From assembly GCF_001439785.1 (NCBI RefSeq), contig NZ_JYLI01000027.1:1-64000 (forward strand): 64,000 bases of DNA, given 5' to 3'. The position numbers and the translations under genes were made by a program. This document shows positions 44,605-53,209 of this stretch, one piece after another. The stretch comes from Pseudomonas poae. GTDB taxonomy: Bacteria; Pseudomonadota; Gammaproteobacteria; Pseudomonadales; Pseudomonadaceae. The notes beneath the pieces were generated by a model. That model was given only the letters and a program-made list of their open reading frames with translations, searched no databases and had not been told where the DNA came from. Within the stretch, counting starts at the first letter, position 1. Each line of letters starts with the position of its first letter.

Positions 44605-44639
44605 CAGGCCCCGGCACTTGTGCCGGGGCCTGTTTTATT
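44605..44639 (+). terminator. Terminator of the BON-domain gene
   Basis: CAGGCCCCGGCAC-TTG-TGCCGGGGCCTG: 12-13 pairs then TTTTATT. It also faces the end of the convergent DUF748 gene. Confidence 0.9.
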
Positions 44640-44701
44640 GTGGGGCTGAAATACCCAAACCAAAAAAATGGGAGGGGGCTTGGATCTATAGGGTCTTCAG
44701 G

Positions 44702-47647
44702 TCACTCGGCATCCAGATGCATCGGTGTGACTACACGGCCGTCTTTCTCTGCCTGCCCCAGTTGAGTGTCGATGAAGTACACCCGGTCATCTTCGAGCTG
44801 CCCCTTGTCCACCAGGTAGTCCTTGATGGTACTGGCCCGGTCCTGACCCAGCTGACGCAGCAACACATCACTGGCGCTCCAGAACTTGAGCACACCGTCG
44901 CGCAGTTTTGCCGCGCGCTCAGTGTCACCCAAGCCTTTCCATTCAGCGGGCGGTTGCTGCTTGAGACGCGTGCGATAGATACCTTCAAGCAATGGCGCCT
45001 TTTCCTTCTCCGGTACTTCCAGCAGTGATGCCTGGGCGGGAACCTTGTCGCCACGGCGCTGCAGAATCTTGTAGTAGTTGTACTGGTATTCACGCTCCAG
45101 ACGCTCGTGTGCCAGGAACGGCCCGTCGCTGCTGGCCGCCGCCGTGCCTTCAATTTCCAGGCGCAGCGCAGGGCGTTCCTTCAAGGCCTTGGCGAGCGTG
45201 TTCAGCGCGCCTTCGGCATTCTTGTCCAAGTCACTGGAGCCTGCCGCAAACGACACACTGCCCAGATCCTCCGACCCCCCACCTGTCACAAGCCCGCCAA
45301 TGAACTTGAACGGCGCGGTGGCCGCACGGGCGACAAGATTGCGCAGCGTCTGCCACACAATCGGCATCACGCTGAACTGTGGATTATTCAAGTCGCCGCT
45401 CACCGGCAATTCGAGGGATATTCTGCCGTTAGTGTCCTTGAGCAGTGCAATCGCCAGGCGAATCGGCAGGTCCACGGCATCGGCGCTGTCGACTTTTTCA
45501 CCCAGTTGCAGTTGTTCGACCACCACCTTGTTTTCGGCCTTCAACTGGCCCTTGATGATCACGTAGTGCAAATCTAGATTCAGGCGGCCCTTGCGGATGC
45601 GAAAACCCGCGAATTTCCCCGAGTAGGGTGTCAACGTGGTCAGCTCGACACGTTTGAAGCTGGTGGCGATGTCGAGCGCGGCCATCGGATCAAACGGATT
45701 CACGCTGCCCTTGATGGTCACCGGCGCATAGCGGTCCACCTTGCCCTTGATGTCGACACTGGCCGGTTTGCCCTGGCGACTGTCAATCGTGCCGATTTGC
45801 CCGTTGAGTTGTTGCACGGCGGTGGCGAAGTTGGGCGTGAGGCTGAAGTCGGCAAAGTTGGCCGAGCCGTCATTGATCGCGACCTGGCCGATGCGGATAC
45901 CCAGCGGCTTGTCTTTGCTCGCTGCCGGCTTGGCAGTCGACTTGGCGCCACTGTCGGCCGGCTGCGGAATCAGCAGGTCGTCGATGTTGGTGGTGCGATC
46001 ATCGTTGATCATGAAGCGCACATAGGGCTGCAGCAGGTTGACCTTGTCGATCGACAGGCTGTCGCCGTGCTGGTAGTTCACACCTTCGAGCACCAAGCGC
46101 TGCCATTTGAGAAAGTCGCGGGTCTTGAGGGTATCGAGCGTGTGTAGCTGGTCGACCTGCGCTCGGCCGGTGACCTGCAGCTTCAGCGGATCGGTGCTGG
46201 TAAGGTTTACATCCAGGTTGCTGCCGAGCATGCCGCTGCGCAGTTCCAGGCGGATGAAGGGGCTGATATAGGACTGCGCCACTCGCAGGTCGATGTCCTG
46301 GGTGTTCACCTTCAGCCTGGCGCTGACCGGGTTGAGGTTCACCTCACCGCTGGCCTGGAGTTTGCCCTGCTTGCCCAGACCGCTGTCGAGCTTGAGGGTG
46401 AAGGGTTTCTGGTTGAGGCTGTCGAAGTTCTGCACATCGACGTTCAGGGGGCCCAGTTCCAACGCGACGGCGGGTTGAGCCTGACGGTCAGCCAGGTGTA
46501 CCTGATAATTGCGCAGTTGCACGTCCTTGAGCAGCACTTGCCACGGTTTGCTTGGTGCTGCAGGGGCAGGTTTGGGCGAGTCGGCCGTCGCCGGAGCGCT
46601 GGCTGGTTCCGGCGCCCTGGCCGGTTTGTTCGGCTGGCTGGCGAACAGTTTCTGCCAGTCCAGTTGCCCATCGGCTTCGCGGGCGGCCCAGGTTTCCAGA
46701 TTGTTGCTGCGGATTTTGCCAACCACCACTTGCTGCCTGGCCAGGTCGACTGTGGTGTCGCTTACATCCAGGCGCTCCAGGCGTACCAGCGGCCGGCCAT
46801 CCGGGGCCTTGATGGCAAACGGCGCGATGCTGGCGGTGGTGTTGGTCAGTTTGAGTTCGGTTTCCTTGGCCAGACTGAAGGTGTAATGGGTGTTGAAATT
46901 CAGCACCCCGTCTTCCAGCACCAGTGGCAAGGCGTCACGCACATAGGGCCACCAGGCTTTCATCTTGCCGTCGGTGACTTTCAAGGTGCCCTCAGAGGTG
47001 ATGGGCACCAGACTGAAATTGCCCTTCCAGTCGATTTGCCCGCCCGCAGGGCCGGCGGCCACCAGGGTCATGTCGGCATTGTCTTCAGGCAACGTGCTGA
47101 GGTTTTTCAGCTCGAAGTCGAGCTTGTCGTAGAGGAATTCGATGGGCTCGCTTGGACGCAGGTCCTGAAAGTGCACATAGCCACCGGCCAACTTGACGCT
47201 GTCGATACGCAGCGGGAATGGCTTGGCGTCCGGGTCTTTCGGGGTGGGCTCGCTGGGCGGCAGCTTGAACAGCCGGGCCAGGTTCAATGTGCCGGACTTG
47301 TCGAACAGCAGCTCGGTTTTGGGCTGGTCCAGCTGTACATCCGCCAGGTGCAGCGCGCGGGTCCACAGGCTGTCGAGCTGAAGGTTGGCATACAGGCGCT
47401 CAAAACCGACCTGTTCCTTGCCCGGTTCCCCGACTTTAAGGCCCCAGGCCGTCACCTCCAGGCTGAATGGGTTGAGTTCGATACGCTCCAGTCTCGCCGG
47501 CACCGTGGCGTAATGGGCCAGTTGCTGGTTGGCAATACGAAGCGCGATGCCCGGCAGAATCAGAAAGCCCAGCAAGCTGTACAGGGCCAGTGCGGTCAGC
47601 AGTGCGCCGATGGCGCGGATCAATCCTTTGGACATGGGCGACGCCAT
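44702..47647 (-). CDS. AsmA-like DUF748 envelope protein
   Basis: 981 residues. One N-terminal membrane helix (about 8-30) anchors a long periplasmic beta-rich body with repeated phrases of the AsmA/DUF748 type (ELNPFSLEVTAWGLKVGE, DLDLHYVIIKGQLKAENKVVVEQLQLGE). A Pro/Ala-rich linker lies near 340-370. The C-terminal part has an OmpA-like phrase (VSFAAGSSDLDKNAEGALNTLAKALKERPALRLEIEG), perhaps contacting peptidoglycan. AsmA-type proteins are thought to bridge the envelope and move lipids; the exact role here is unknown. The first ATG (47647) is used; a second at 47635 is equally possible because neither has a clear ribosome-binding site. Confidence 0.88.
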   Translation of the reverse strand: MASPMSKGLIRAIGALLTALALYSLLGFLILPGIALRIANQQLAHYATVPARLERIELNPFSLEVTAWGLKVGEPGKEQVGFERLYANLQLDSLWTRALHLADVQLDQPKTELLFDKSGTLNLARLFKLPPSEPTPKDPDAKPFPLRIDSVKLAGGYVHFQDLRPSEPIEFLYDKLDFELKNLSTLPEDNADMTLVAAGPAGGQIDWKGNFSLVPITSEGTLKVTDGKMKAWWPYVRDALPLVLEDGVLNFNTHYTFSLAKETELKLTNTTASIAPFAIKAPDGRPLVRLERLDVSDTTVDLARQQVVVGKIRSNNLETWAAREADGQLDWQKLFASQPNKPARAPEPASAPATADSPKPAPAAPSKPWQVLLKDVQLRNYQVHLADRQAQPAVALELGPLNVDVQNFDSLNQKPFTLKLDSGLGKQGKLQASGEVNLNPVSARLKVNTQDIDLRVAQSYISPFIRLELRSGMLGSNLDVNLTSTDPLKLQVTGRAQVDQLHTLDTLKTRDFLKWQRLVLEGVNYQHGDSLSIDKVNLLQPYVRFMINDDRTTNIDDLLIPQPADSGAKSTAKPAASKDKPLGIRIGQVAINDGSANFADFSLTPNFATAVQQLNGQIGTIDSRQGKPASVDIKGKVDRYAPVTIKGSVNPFDPMAALDIATSFKRVELTTLTPYSGKFAGFRIRKGRLNLDLHYVIIKGQLKAENKVVVEQLQLGEKVDSADAVDLPIRLAIALLKDTNGRISLELPVSGDLNNPQFSVMPIVWQTLRNLVARAATAPFKFIGGLVTGGGSEDLGSVSFAAGSSDLDKNAEGALNTLAKALKERPALRLEIEGTAAASSDGPFLAHERLEREYQYNYYKILQRRGDKVPAQASLLEVPEKEKAPLLEGIYRTRLKQQPPAEWKGLGDTERAAKLRDGVLKFWSASDVLLRQLGQDRASTIKDYLVDKGQLEDDRVYFIDTQLGQAEKDGRVVTPMHLDAE

Positions 47648-47722
47648 CTATATCGAACAGGAGTGCCTTGGAGTATGGCACGGGTTGTCGGTTCCGAAGC
47701 ACAGGGCCTATTGGGAAAAGGA

Positions 47723-48739
47723 CTACAACTGCAGGATCAGGGTTTTCAGCGGCGGCTGTTGATCCTGCGACGGAAAATCGGCTCCCGGCGTTATGATCTG
47801 CCAGTCGCGTACCGGTCGCCCGGCTTTTTCGGCGCAGCGCAGCACCTGCTCACGCCAGTCGTCCATGCCCACTTTTGCCAGATTATTGCAGCAGATCAGC
47901 ACGCCATTGTCGGCGGTTGCCAGCAGCGCTGGCTTGAGCAGGCTCTGGTAGTCACGCAGCAGATCGACCGTGCCGAACGCACTCTTGGCCCACGCGGGCG
48001 GATCGAGCAACACCAGGTCGTACTGGCGTTGCTCCAGGCGCGGATAAGCGGGCAGTGTATGGCCGCGACGCTGGGTGATCGGCAGGCCGGCCAGTTGGCG
48101 AATCGCCGGAAAGTAATCGGACTGCACGAACTCCATGGTCGGCAATTGCGGGTTCAACAGGCCGTTCTCCCGCCCGACCGCCAGGTTGCCCTCGGCAAAG
48201 TCCAGGTTGCACACCTCGCGCGCACCACCGGCAGCCGCGCTCAAACCAACGCCGCAGGTGTAGGCGAACAGGTTCAGCACGCTTTTGCCGGCGCTGTGCG
48301 CCTTGATCCAGCCACGGGTGTTGCGCAGGTCCAGGAACAACAGCGGGTCTTGCCCGGCATGGCGCCCGCGTACGCGGTAATTGAGGCCCCATTCGTGGCC
48401 GATCAGGTCTTCCAATGCCGCCGGGTCTGCGCGGTACACCGTGTCTTCACGGTCGATGCGCGAGTTGCCCCGGGAACGGTCGTTGTACACCAGCAGCAAT
48501 TCCAGGCCCATGAACTGATTGATCTGTTGGTGCAGGTCCAGCAGGTCTGCGGTGTCGAGCGACTGATGAAAGCTTTGCACCAGCAATTGCAGGCCATAGC
48601 GGTCGATGGTCAGGCCGCCGGCGCCTTCCTGGCTGCCGTGGAACAGCCGATAGCAGTCGGTGCCCTGGGCGTGCAGTTCGTTGATCAGGTCTTGGCGATA
48701 ATCGAGGGCGGCGCGCAGCGCCTGGTTCAGGGGGGACAT
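47723..48739 (-). CDS. RlmI-like class I SAM-dependent methyltransferase
   Basis: 338 residues. The N-terminal part has GLTIDRYGLQLLVQSFHQ and a beta-rich region like that before the catalytic domain in RlmI/YccW enzymes. The SAM domain has SVLNLFAYTCGVGLSAAAGGA and the catalytic LVLLDPPAWAKS, followed by NNGVLICCNN-type motif (DNGVLICCNNLAKV). RlmI makes m5C1962 in 23S rRNA, but this protein is shorter and lacks the N-terminal PUA domain, so its target could differ. The gene lies 75 bases upstream of the DUF748 gene on the same strand. Confidence 0.85.
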   Translation of the reverse strand: MSPLNQALRAALDYRQDLINELHAQGTDCYRLFHGSQEGAGGLTIDRYGLQLLVQSFHQSLDTADLLDLHQQINQFMGLELLLVYNDRSRGNSRIDREDTVYRADPAALEDLIGHEWGLNYRVRGRHAGQDPLLFLDLRNTRGWIKAHSAGKSVLNLFAYTCGVGLSAAAGGAREVCNLDFAEGNLAVGRENGLLNPQLPTMEFVQSDYFPAIRQLAGLPITQRRGHTLPAYPRLEQRQYDLVLLDPPAWAKSAFGTVDLLRDYQSLLKPALLATADNGVLICCNNLAKVGMDDWREQVLRCAEKAGRPVRDWQIITPGADFPSQDQQPPLKTLILQL

Positions 48740-48792
48740 GGAGCGCGCCTTGCTGTAAATGAGGAAAACAGGGGCGGGGAGTTTAACAGCTA

Positions 48793-48816
48793 ACCCCGGC
48801 CAGAGCAGGCCGGGGT
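48793..48816 (-). terminator. pgi terminator
   Basis: On the minus strand ACCCCGGCC and GGCCGGGGT form a nine-pair GC-rich stem with a six-base loop, 16 bases after the pgi stop. The following bases are only moderately T-rich. Confidence 0.6.
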
Positions 48817-48832
48817 CGCGTTGAGGCAGGTA

Positions 48833-50497
48833 TCAGCCGCGATGACGACCGCGGAAGTAGTTGATCAGGCCTTGGGTGGAAGCATCTTCGGCGGAGGTTT
48901 CTTCGGCGCCGGTCAGGCGGTTGTAGACGCCCTTGCCCAGCTCCTTGCCCAGCTCCACGCCCCATTGGTCGAAAGCATTGATGCCCCAGATCACGCTCTG
49001 CACGAACACTTTGTGCTCATACATTGCCACCAGTGCGCCCAGACGACGCGGGCTGATGCGTTCGACCACGATGGTGTTGCTCGGACGGTTGCCCGGGATC
49101 ACCTTGTGCGGGGCCAGCTTCTGCACTTCGTCTTCTGCGATGCCTTTGTCGCGCAGCTCCGCTTCGGCTTCGCTGCGGGTCTTGCCTAGCATCAGCGCCT
49201 GGCTTTGCGACAGGCAGTTGGCGTAGAGCCACTGATGGTGGTCGGACACCGGGTTGAAGCTGACGATCGGCACAATGAAATCGGCCGGAATCAGTTGGGT
49301 ACCCTGGTGCAACAACTGATGGTACGCATGCTGGCCGTTGCAGCCCACGCCACCCCAGATGACCGGGCCGGTGTCGGTGGCCACGGGCGTGCCGTCCTGG
49401 CGCACGCTCTTGCCGTTGGATTCCATGTCCAACTGCTGCAGGTGTTTGGTGATGTTGCGCAGGTAGTGGTCGTACGGCAGGATCGCATGGCTCTGCGCGC
49501 CCCAGAAGTTGCCGTACCACACGCCCAGCAGGCCCAGCAGCACAGGCATGTTCTGTTCGAACGGTGCGGTCAGGAAATGCTGGTCCATGGTGTAGGCACC
49601 CGACAGCAGCTCCTTGAAGTTAGACATACCGATGGCCAGGGCGATGGGCAAACCAATGGCCGACCACAGCGAATAACGACCGCCGACCCAGTCCCACATC
49701 GGGAAGATGTTTTCTTCGCGGATACCAAAGGCCACCGCCGCCGCGTTGTTGCTCGACACCGCGATGAAGTGGCGGTACAGCTCGGCTTCCGAGCCACCCT
49801 GGGCCAGGTACCAGGCGCGGGCGGCCTGGGCGTTTTTCAGGGTTTCCAGGGTGTTGAAGGATTTCGACGAGACGATAAACAGCGTGGTCTCGGCGCGCAG
49901 CTTCATGGTCAGCTCGTGGAACTCGCTGCCATCGATGTTCGCCAGGTAGTGGCAGCGCACGCCTTTATGGGCGTAGGACAACAGCGCCTCGGAGACCAGT
50001 TCCGGGCCGAGAAACGAACCACCGATACCGATGTTCACCACGTCGGTGATCGGCTTTTCGGTGTAGCCACGCCACAGGCCGTCGTGAATGCGGCCGACCA
50101 GGTCAGTGATCTGGTTCAGCACCTTGTGCACGTCCGGCATGATATTCACGCCGTTGACCGACAGCTTGTCGCCCACCGGGCGGCGCAGGGCGGTGTGCAG
50201 GGCAGGGCGGCCTTCGGAGGAGTTGACCGGTTCGCCGGCATACAGCGCGTTGATCGCGTCCTTGAGGCCTACTTCATCGGCCAACCCTACCAGCAGGTCA
50301 CGGGTCTGGCTGGTGATCAGGTTCTTCGAGTAATCGAGGAAAAGCCCGCAGCTGCTCAGGGTGAACTGGGAAAAGCGCTGCGGATCGGCATTAAAGGCTT
50401 CGCGCATGCTGAAATCCTGCATGGCTTGGCGATGTTGAGTGAGCGCTTGCCAGGCGGGCAGCGCGGTAACGTCATGAGGAGTGCGGTAGTACGCCAT
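48833..50497 (-). CDS. pgi: Glucose-6-phosphate isomerase
   Basis: 554 residues. It has VVNIGIGGSFLGPELV, the PGI signature SSKSFNTLETLKNAQAAR, the active-site Glu in WVGGRYSLWSAIGLPIAL and the C-terminal WGINAFDQWGVELGKELGKG. It interconverts glucose-6-phosphate and fructose-6-phosphate; in Pseudomonas it works mainly in the gluconeogenic/Entner-Doudoroff cycle direction. ATG at 50497 gives the conserved AYYRTPHDV start with AAGGAAA upstream. It follows panC on the same strand after 223 bases. Confidence 0.97.
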   Translation of the reverse strand: MAYYRTPHDVTALPAWQALTQHRQAMQDFSMREAFNADPQRFSQFTLSSCGLFLDYSKNLITSQTRDLLVGLADEVGLKDAINALYAGEPVNSSEGRPALHTALRRPVGDKLSVNGVNIMPDVHKVLNQITDLVGRIHDGLWRGYTEKPITDVVNIGIGGSFLGPELVSEALLSYAHKGVRCHYLANIDGSEFHELTMKLRAETTLFIVSSKSFNTLETLKNAQAARAWYLAQGGSEAELYRHFIAVSSNNAAAVAFGIREENIFPMWDWVGGRYSLWSAIGLPIALAIGMSNFKELLSGAYTMDQHFLTAPFEQNMPVLLGLLGVWYGNFWGAQSHAILPYDHYLRNITKHLQQLDMESNGKSVRQDGTPVATDTGPVIWGGVGCNGQHAYHQLLHQGTQLIPADFIVPIVSFNPVSDHHQWLYANCLSQSQALMLGKTRSEAEAELRDKGIAEDEVQKLAPHKVIPGNRPSNTIVVERISPRRLGALVAMYEHKVFVQSVIWGINAFDQWGVELGKELGKGVYNRLTGAEETSAEDASTQGLINYFRGRHRG

Positions 50498-50589
50498 CGC
50501 TGCGGGTTTCCTTTTATTACGGGGACTGCCTTTAGGACACTTCAAAGCCCGGAACGTCCAGTCTTGTCGCAACAATTGGGTTGCGGACA

Positions 50590-50605
50590 GCGCTAACCTT
50601 AGCGC
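50590..50605. promoter_or_regulatory. Short dyad GCGCTAA-CC-TTAGCGC upstream of pgi
   Basis: A perfect seven-pair inverted repeat about 92 bases before the pgi start. No further match to a known operator was recognised. The rest of 50498-50720 carries no ORF; in particular it has no panD. Confidence 0.3.
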
Positions 50606-50720
50606 CGGGCGATTACATTAAACCTAGCGTGTCGATATGTCTTGGCTTTGTCTGCGCCGCGGCCGGTACTTTTTTATACCGACCCGGCGATCAGGGCAAC
50701 AGGCGGGCTGCCTGGGCGGG

Positions 50721-51572
50721 TCAGCTGAGGTTCAGGTGCAGGTTATCGATCAGCCGGGTGCTGCCCAGAAACGCCGCGACCAGGATCACGATGTCCTGGT
50801 CCTGCGCGGTGGCGGGGCGCAGGTGCACGCCCTGGCGCACTTCGAGGTAATCCAGGCGCAACCCGGCGGCTTCGATCTGCCGTACCTGTTCGGCACGCAG
50901 GCTGGCGAAATCATGGTCGCCGGCCTTGATGGCGGCAGCGATATGGCTGAGGCTGCGATACAGCACCGGTGCGATTGCGCGCTCCTGCTCGGAGAGAAAA
51001 CCGTTGCGCGAGGACAGCGCCAGGCCGTCTTCGGCGCGCACGGTGGGCTCGCCGATGATCTGGATCGGCATGTTCAGGTCATGCACCATGGCGCGGATCA
51101 CCGCCAACTGCTGGTAGTCCTTCTGGCCAAACACGGCGATGTCCGGCTGCACCATGTTGAACAGCTTGCTGACCACCGTGGCCACGCCTTCGAAGTGCCC
51201 GGGACGGCTGGCGCCGCACAGGCCTTCAGACACGTGCGGGACGCTGACGCGGGTCTGGCCGCTCATGCCTTCGGGGTACATCTCCTCAACGGTGGGTGCA
51301 AACAGCAGGTTGCAGCCGGCCTGCAAGAGTCTTTCCTGGTCGGCGGCGAGGGTGCGCGGGTACTTGTCCAAGTCTTCGTTGGCGCCGAATTGCAGCGGGT
51401 TGACGAAGATACTGGCGACCACGAAGTCGGCCTGCTGCGCGGCTTTGGTCGCCAGTGTGGCATGACCGTCGTGCAGGTTGCCCATGGTTGGCACGAAGCC
51501 GATGCGCTTGCCGGCGCTGCGGGCGTGGGTCACGGCCGCGCGCAGTTCACGCAGGGTTTTTACGGTGTTCAT
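50721..51572 (-). CDS. panC: Pantothenate synthetase
   Basis: 283 residues, nucleotidyltransferase fold. The HIGH-like motif is FVPTMGNLHDGHATL, the pantoate/ATP residues are in VFGQKDYQQLAVIR, and the KMSKS-like loop is LALSSRNGFLS. It joins pantoate and beta-alanine with ATP to make pantothenate. ATG at 51572 overlaps the panB stop (ATGA), so the two are coupled. The beta-alanine enzyme gene panD, which follows panC in P. aeruginosa, is not present here. Confidence 0.97.
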   Translation of the reverse strand: MNTVKTLRELRAAVTHARSAGKRIGFVPTMGNLHDGHATLATKAAQQADFVVASIFVNPLQFGANEDLDKYPRTLAADQERLLQAGCNLLFAPTVEEMYPEGMSGQTRVSVPHVSEGLCGASRPGHFEGVATVVSKLFNMVQPDIAVFGQKDYQQLAVIRAMVHDLNMPIQIIGEPTVRAEDGLALSSRNGFLSEQERAIAPVLYRSLSHIAAAIKAGDHDFASLRAEQVRQIEAAGLRLDYLEVRQGVHLRPATAQDQDIVILVAAFLGSTRLIDNLHLNLS

Positions 51573-52369
51573 GCAGAAAATCCGTGTTCGGCGGCGGGGA
51601 AGGTCACGCCTTTGACGGCGGCGACGTACGCGCTCAATGCTGCGTGGATGCTGTCCTGGCCGGCCATGAAGTTCTTCACGAACTTGGGCACTCGACCGGT
51701 GATCGAGAGGCCCAGCATGTCGTGCAATACCAGCACCTGACCGTCGGTGGCACAGCCCGCGCCGATACCGATGACCGGCACGCTGACGGCCTGGGTGATT
51801 TCTGCGGCCAGTTCGCTGGGCACGCATTCGAGCAGAATCATGGCAACCCCGGCTTGTTCCAGGGCGATGGCATCAGCCAGCATCTGGCGCGCCTGGGCTT
51901 CGTTGCGACCTTGCACCTTGTAACCGCCGAGGAGGTTCACCGACTGCGGTGTGAGGCCCATGTGGGCGCACACCGGTACGCCGCGCTCGGCCAGCAGGCG
52001 GATCGACTCGGCGAGCCACAGCGCACCTTCGACCTTGACCATGTGCGCACCGGCGCGCATCAATTTGCTGGCGTTGAGGAACGTCTGTTCGACGGTGGCG
52101 TAGTCCATGAACGGCAGGTCAGCGATGATGAATGCGCCGTCGTTACCGCGCTTGACGCTGGCGGTGTGGTAGGCGAGTTCATCGGTGGTGACGGGGAGCG
52201 TGCTGTCATTCCCTTGAAGAACCATGCCCAGGGAGTCACCTACCAGCAACACGTCGACGCCCGCCTGGCAGCAGGCGTTGGCGAAGGTGGCGTCATAGCA
52301 GGTCAGCATGGTGATTTTTTCACCTTTGAGCTTGAGGCTCTGCAAGGTGGTCAGGGTAATGTCTGGCAT
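51569..52369 (-). CDS. panB: Ketopantoate hydroxymethyltransferase
   Basis: 266 residues, (beta/alpha)8 barrel of the phosphoenolpyruvate/ketopantoate family. TMLTCYDATFANACCQAGVDVLLVGDSLGMV holds the magnesium-binding Asp; MVKVEG and AHMGLTPQSVNLLGGYKVQGR follow. It transfers a hydroxymethyl group from 5,10-methylene-tetrahydrofolate to 2-oxoisovalerate, the first step to pantothenate. Its cofactor links it to folK upstream. 352 bases, including a REPIN, separate it from folK. Confidence 0.97.
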   Translation of the reverse strand: MPDITLTTLQSLKLKGEKITMLTCYDATFANACCQAGVDVLLVGDSLGMVLQGNDSTLPVTTDELAYHTASVKRGNDGAFIIADLPFMDYATVEQTFLNASKLMRAGAHMVKVEGALWLAESIRLLAERGVPVCAHMGLTPQSVNLLGGYKVQGRNEAQARQMLADAIALEQAGVAMILLECVPSELAAEITQAVSVPVIGIGAGCATDGQVLVLHDMLGLSITGRVPKFVKNFMAGQDSIHAALSAYVAAVKGVTFPAAEHGFSA

Positions 52370-52721
52370 CGAAAGGGTCCTCGTTCAGGCGCTTGGAAAC
52401 AGCGAGTAACGCGCGTGAGTCTTCGTTTATACAGGCGCACCGTCTTGAGAGCAGTGCTTATAAGGCCTGGATTGCGCCCTTCAGCGCCGGGTTGGCGGCA
52501 GCGGGACGCCTATAGTCGTGAGGAGGACACGGGAAGTCAATTGGATGTGTTACCGCATTGTTACGAGGGCGTTGTTACCGCTGTTACTGACCCGATTCAG
52601 CAGGTTGAAGGCGATGACGATCAAAGGTGGGAGCAGACTTGCCTGCCATACAGGCACCTCGGTCTTTCAGTTAGACCGGGTCGATACCTTCGCAGGCAAG
52701 CCAGCTCCCACATTGACCGCG
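52370..52721. other. folK-panB intergenic region
   Basis: 352 bases without a gene. The folK-side part is the REPIN (52627-52711). The panB-side part (52370-52620) must hold the panB promoter if folK transcription stops at the REPIN; I could not pick convincing hexamers. Confidence 0.6.
52627..52711. repeat. REPIN (paired REP sequences) after folK
   Basis: GTGGGAGCAGACTTGCCTGC on the left and, inverted, GTGGGAGCTGGCTTGCCTGC on the right (mismatches only at the variable positions) enclose about 44 bases that can pair further (GGTCT/AGACC). This is the arrangement of fluorescens-group REPINs, which are mobilised by a RAYT transposase in trans. No RAYT gene is in the window. It starts 11 bases after the folK stop and may act as an mRNA 3' stem-loop. 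Confidence 0.85.
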
Positions 52722-53207
52722 TCAGTTCTGGGGAATACGTTCCAGGCCTTCGAACGGGCAAGTTGCCAGCAAGTGGCTTAAAGGCAGGCCGTCCGGTAAA
52801 TGGAAATTTGCCGGCGCCAATTCGGCCAGTGGATAGAGCACAAATGCCCGCAGGTGCATGTGGTAATGCGGCACCTTCAGACGAGGCTCGTCGATAACAC
52901 GATCGCCGAACAACAGGATGTCCAGGTCGAGTGTGCGTGGCCCCCAACGCTCAATGCGCTCGCGGCCCTGATCGTTCTCGATGGCTTGTAACGCATCCAG
53001 CAGTTCAAGGGGCGCAAGGCTGCTGTTCAGGGCGGCAACCGCGTTGGTGTAGCGCGGTTGGCCCGGGAGCAGGGAGTCACTTTGATAGAAGGCGGAGACA
53101 CCGACCACGGTGGTGCCTGGCAACTGCGCCAGCGCCTCAATGGCGCTGCGCAATTGCTGATCCGGGGCAGCCAGGTTGCTGCCCATGCCGATGTAGATAC
53201 GTTCCAC
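52722..53207 (-). CDS. folK: 2-amino-4-hydroxy-6-hydroxymethyldihydropteridine pyrophosphokinase
   Basis: 161 residues. It starts ERIYIGMGSNLAAPDQQL and carries the HPPK signature RERIERWGPRTLDLDILLFG with the two magnesium aspartates, then PHYHMHLRAFVLYPLAELAP. It pyrophosphorylates the pterin that FolP then joins to pABA. Start GTG at 53207, two bases after the pcnB stop, so it is translated behind pcnB. The pcnB-folK-panB-panC order is conserved in Pseudomonas. Confidence 0.97.
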   Translation of the reverse strand: MERIYIGMGSNLAAPDQQLRSAIEALAQLPGTTVVGVSAFYQSDSLLPGQPRYTNAVAALNSSLAPLELLDALQAIENDQGRERIERWGPRTLDLDILLFGDRVIDEPRLKVPHYHMHLRAFVLYPLAELAPANFHLPDGLPLSHLLATCPFEGLERIPQN

Positions 53208-53209
53208 GT

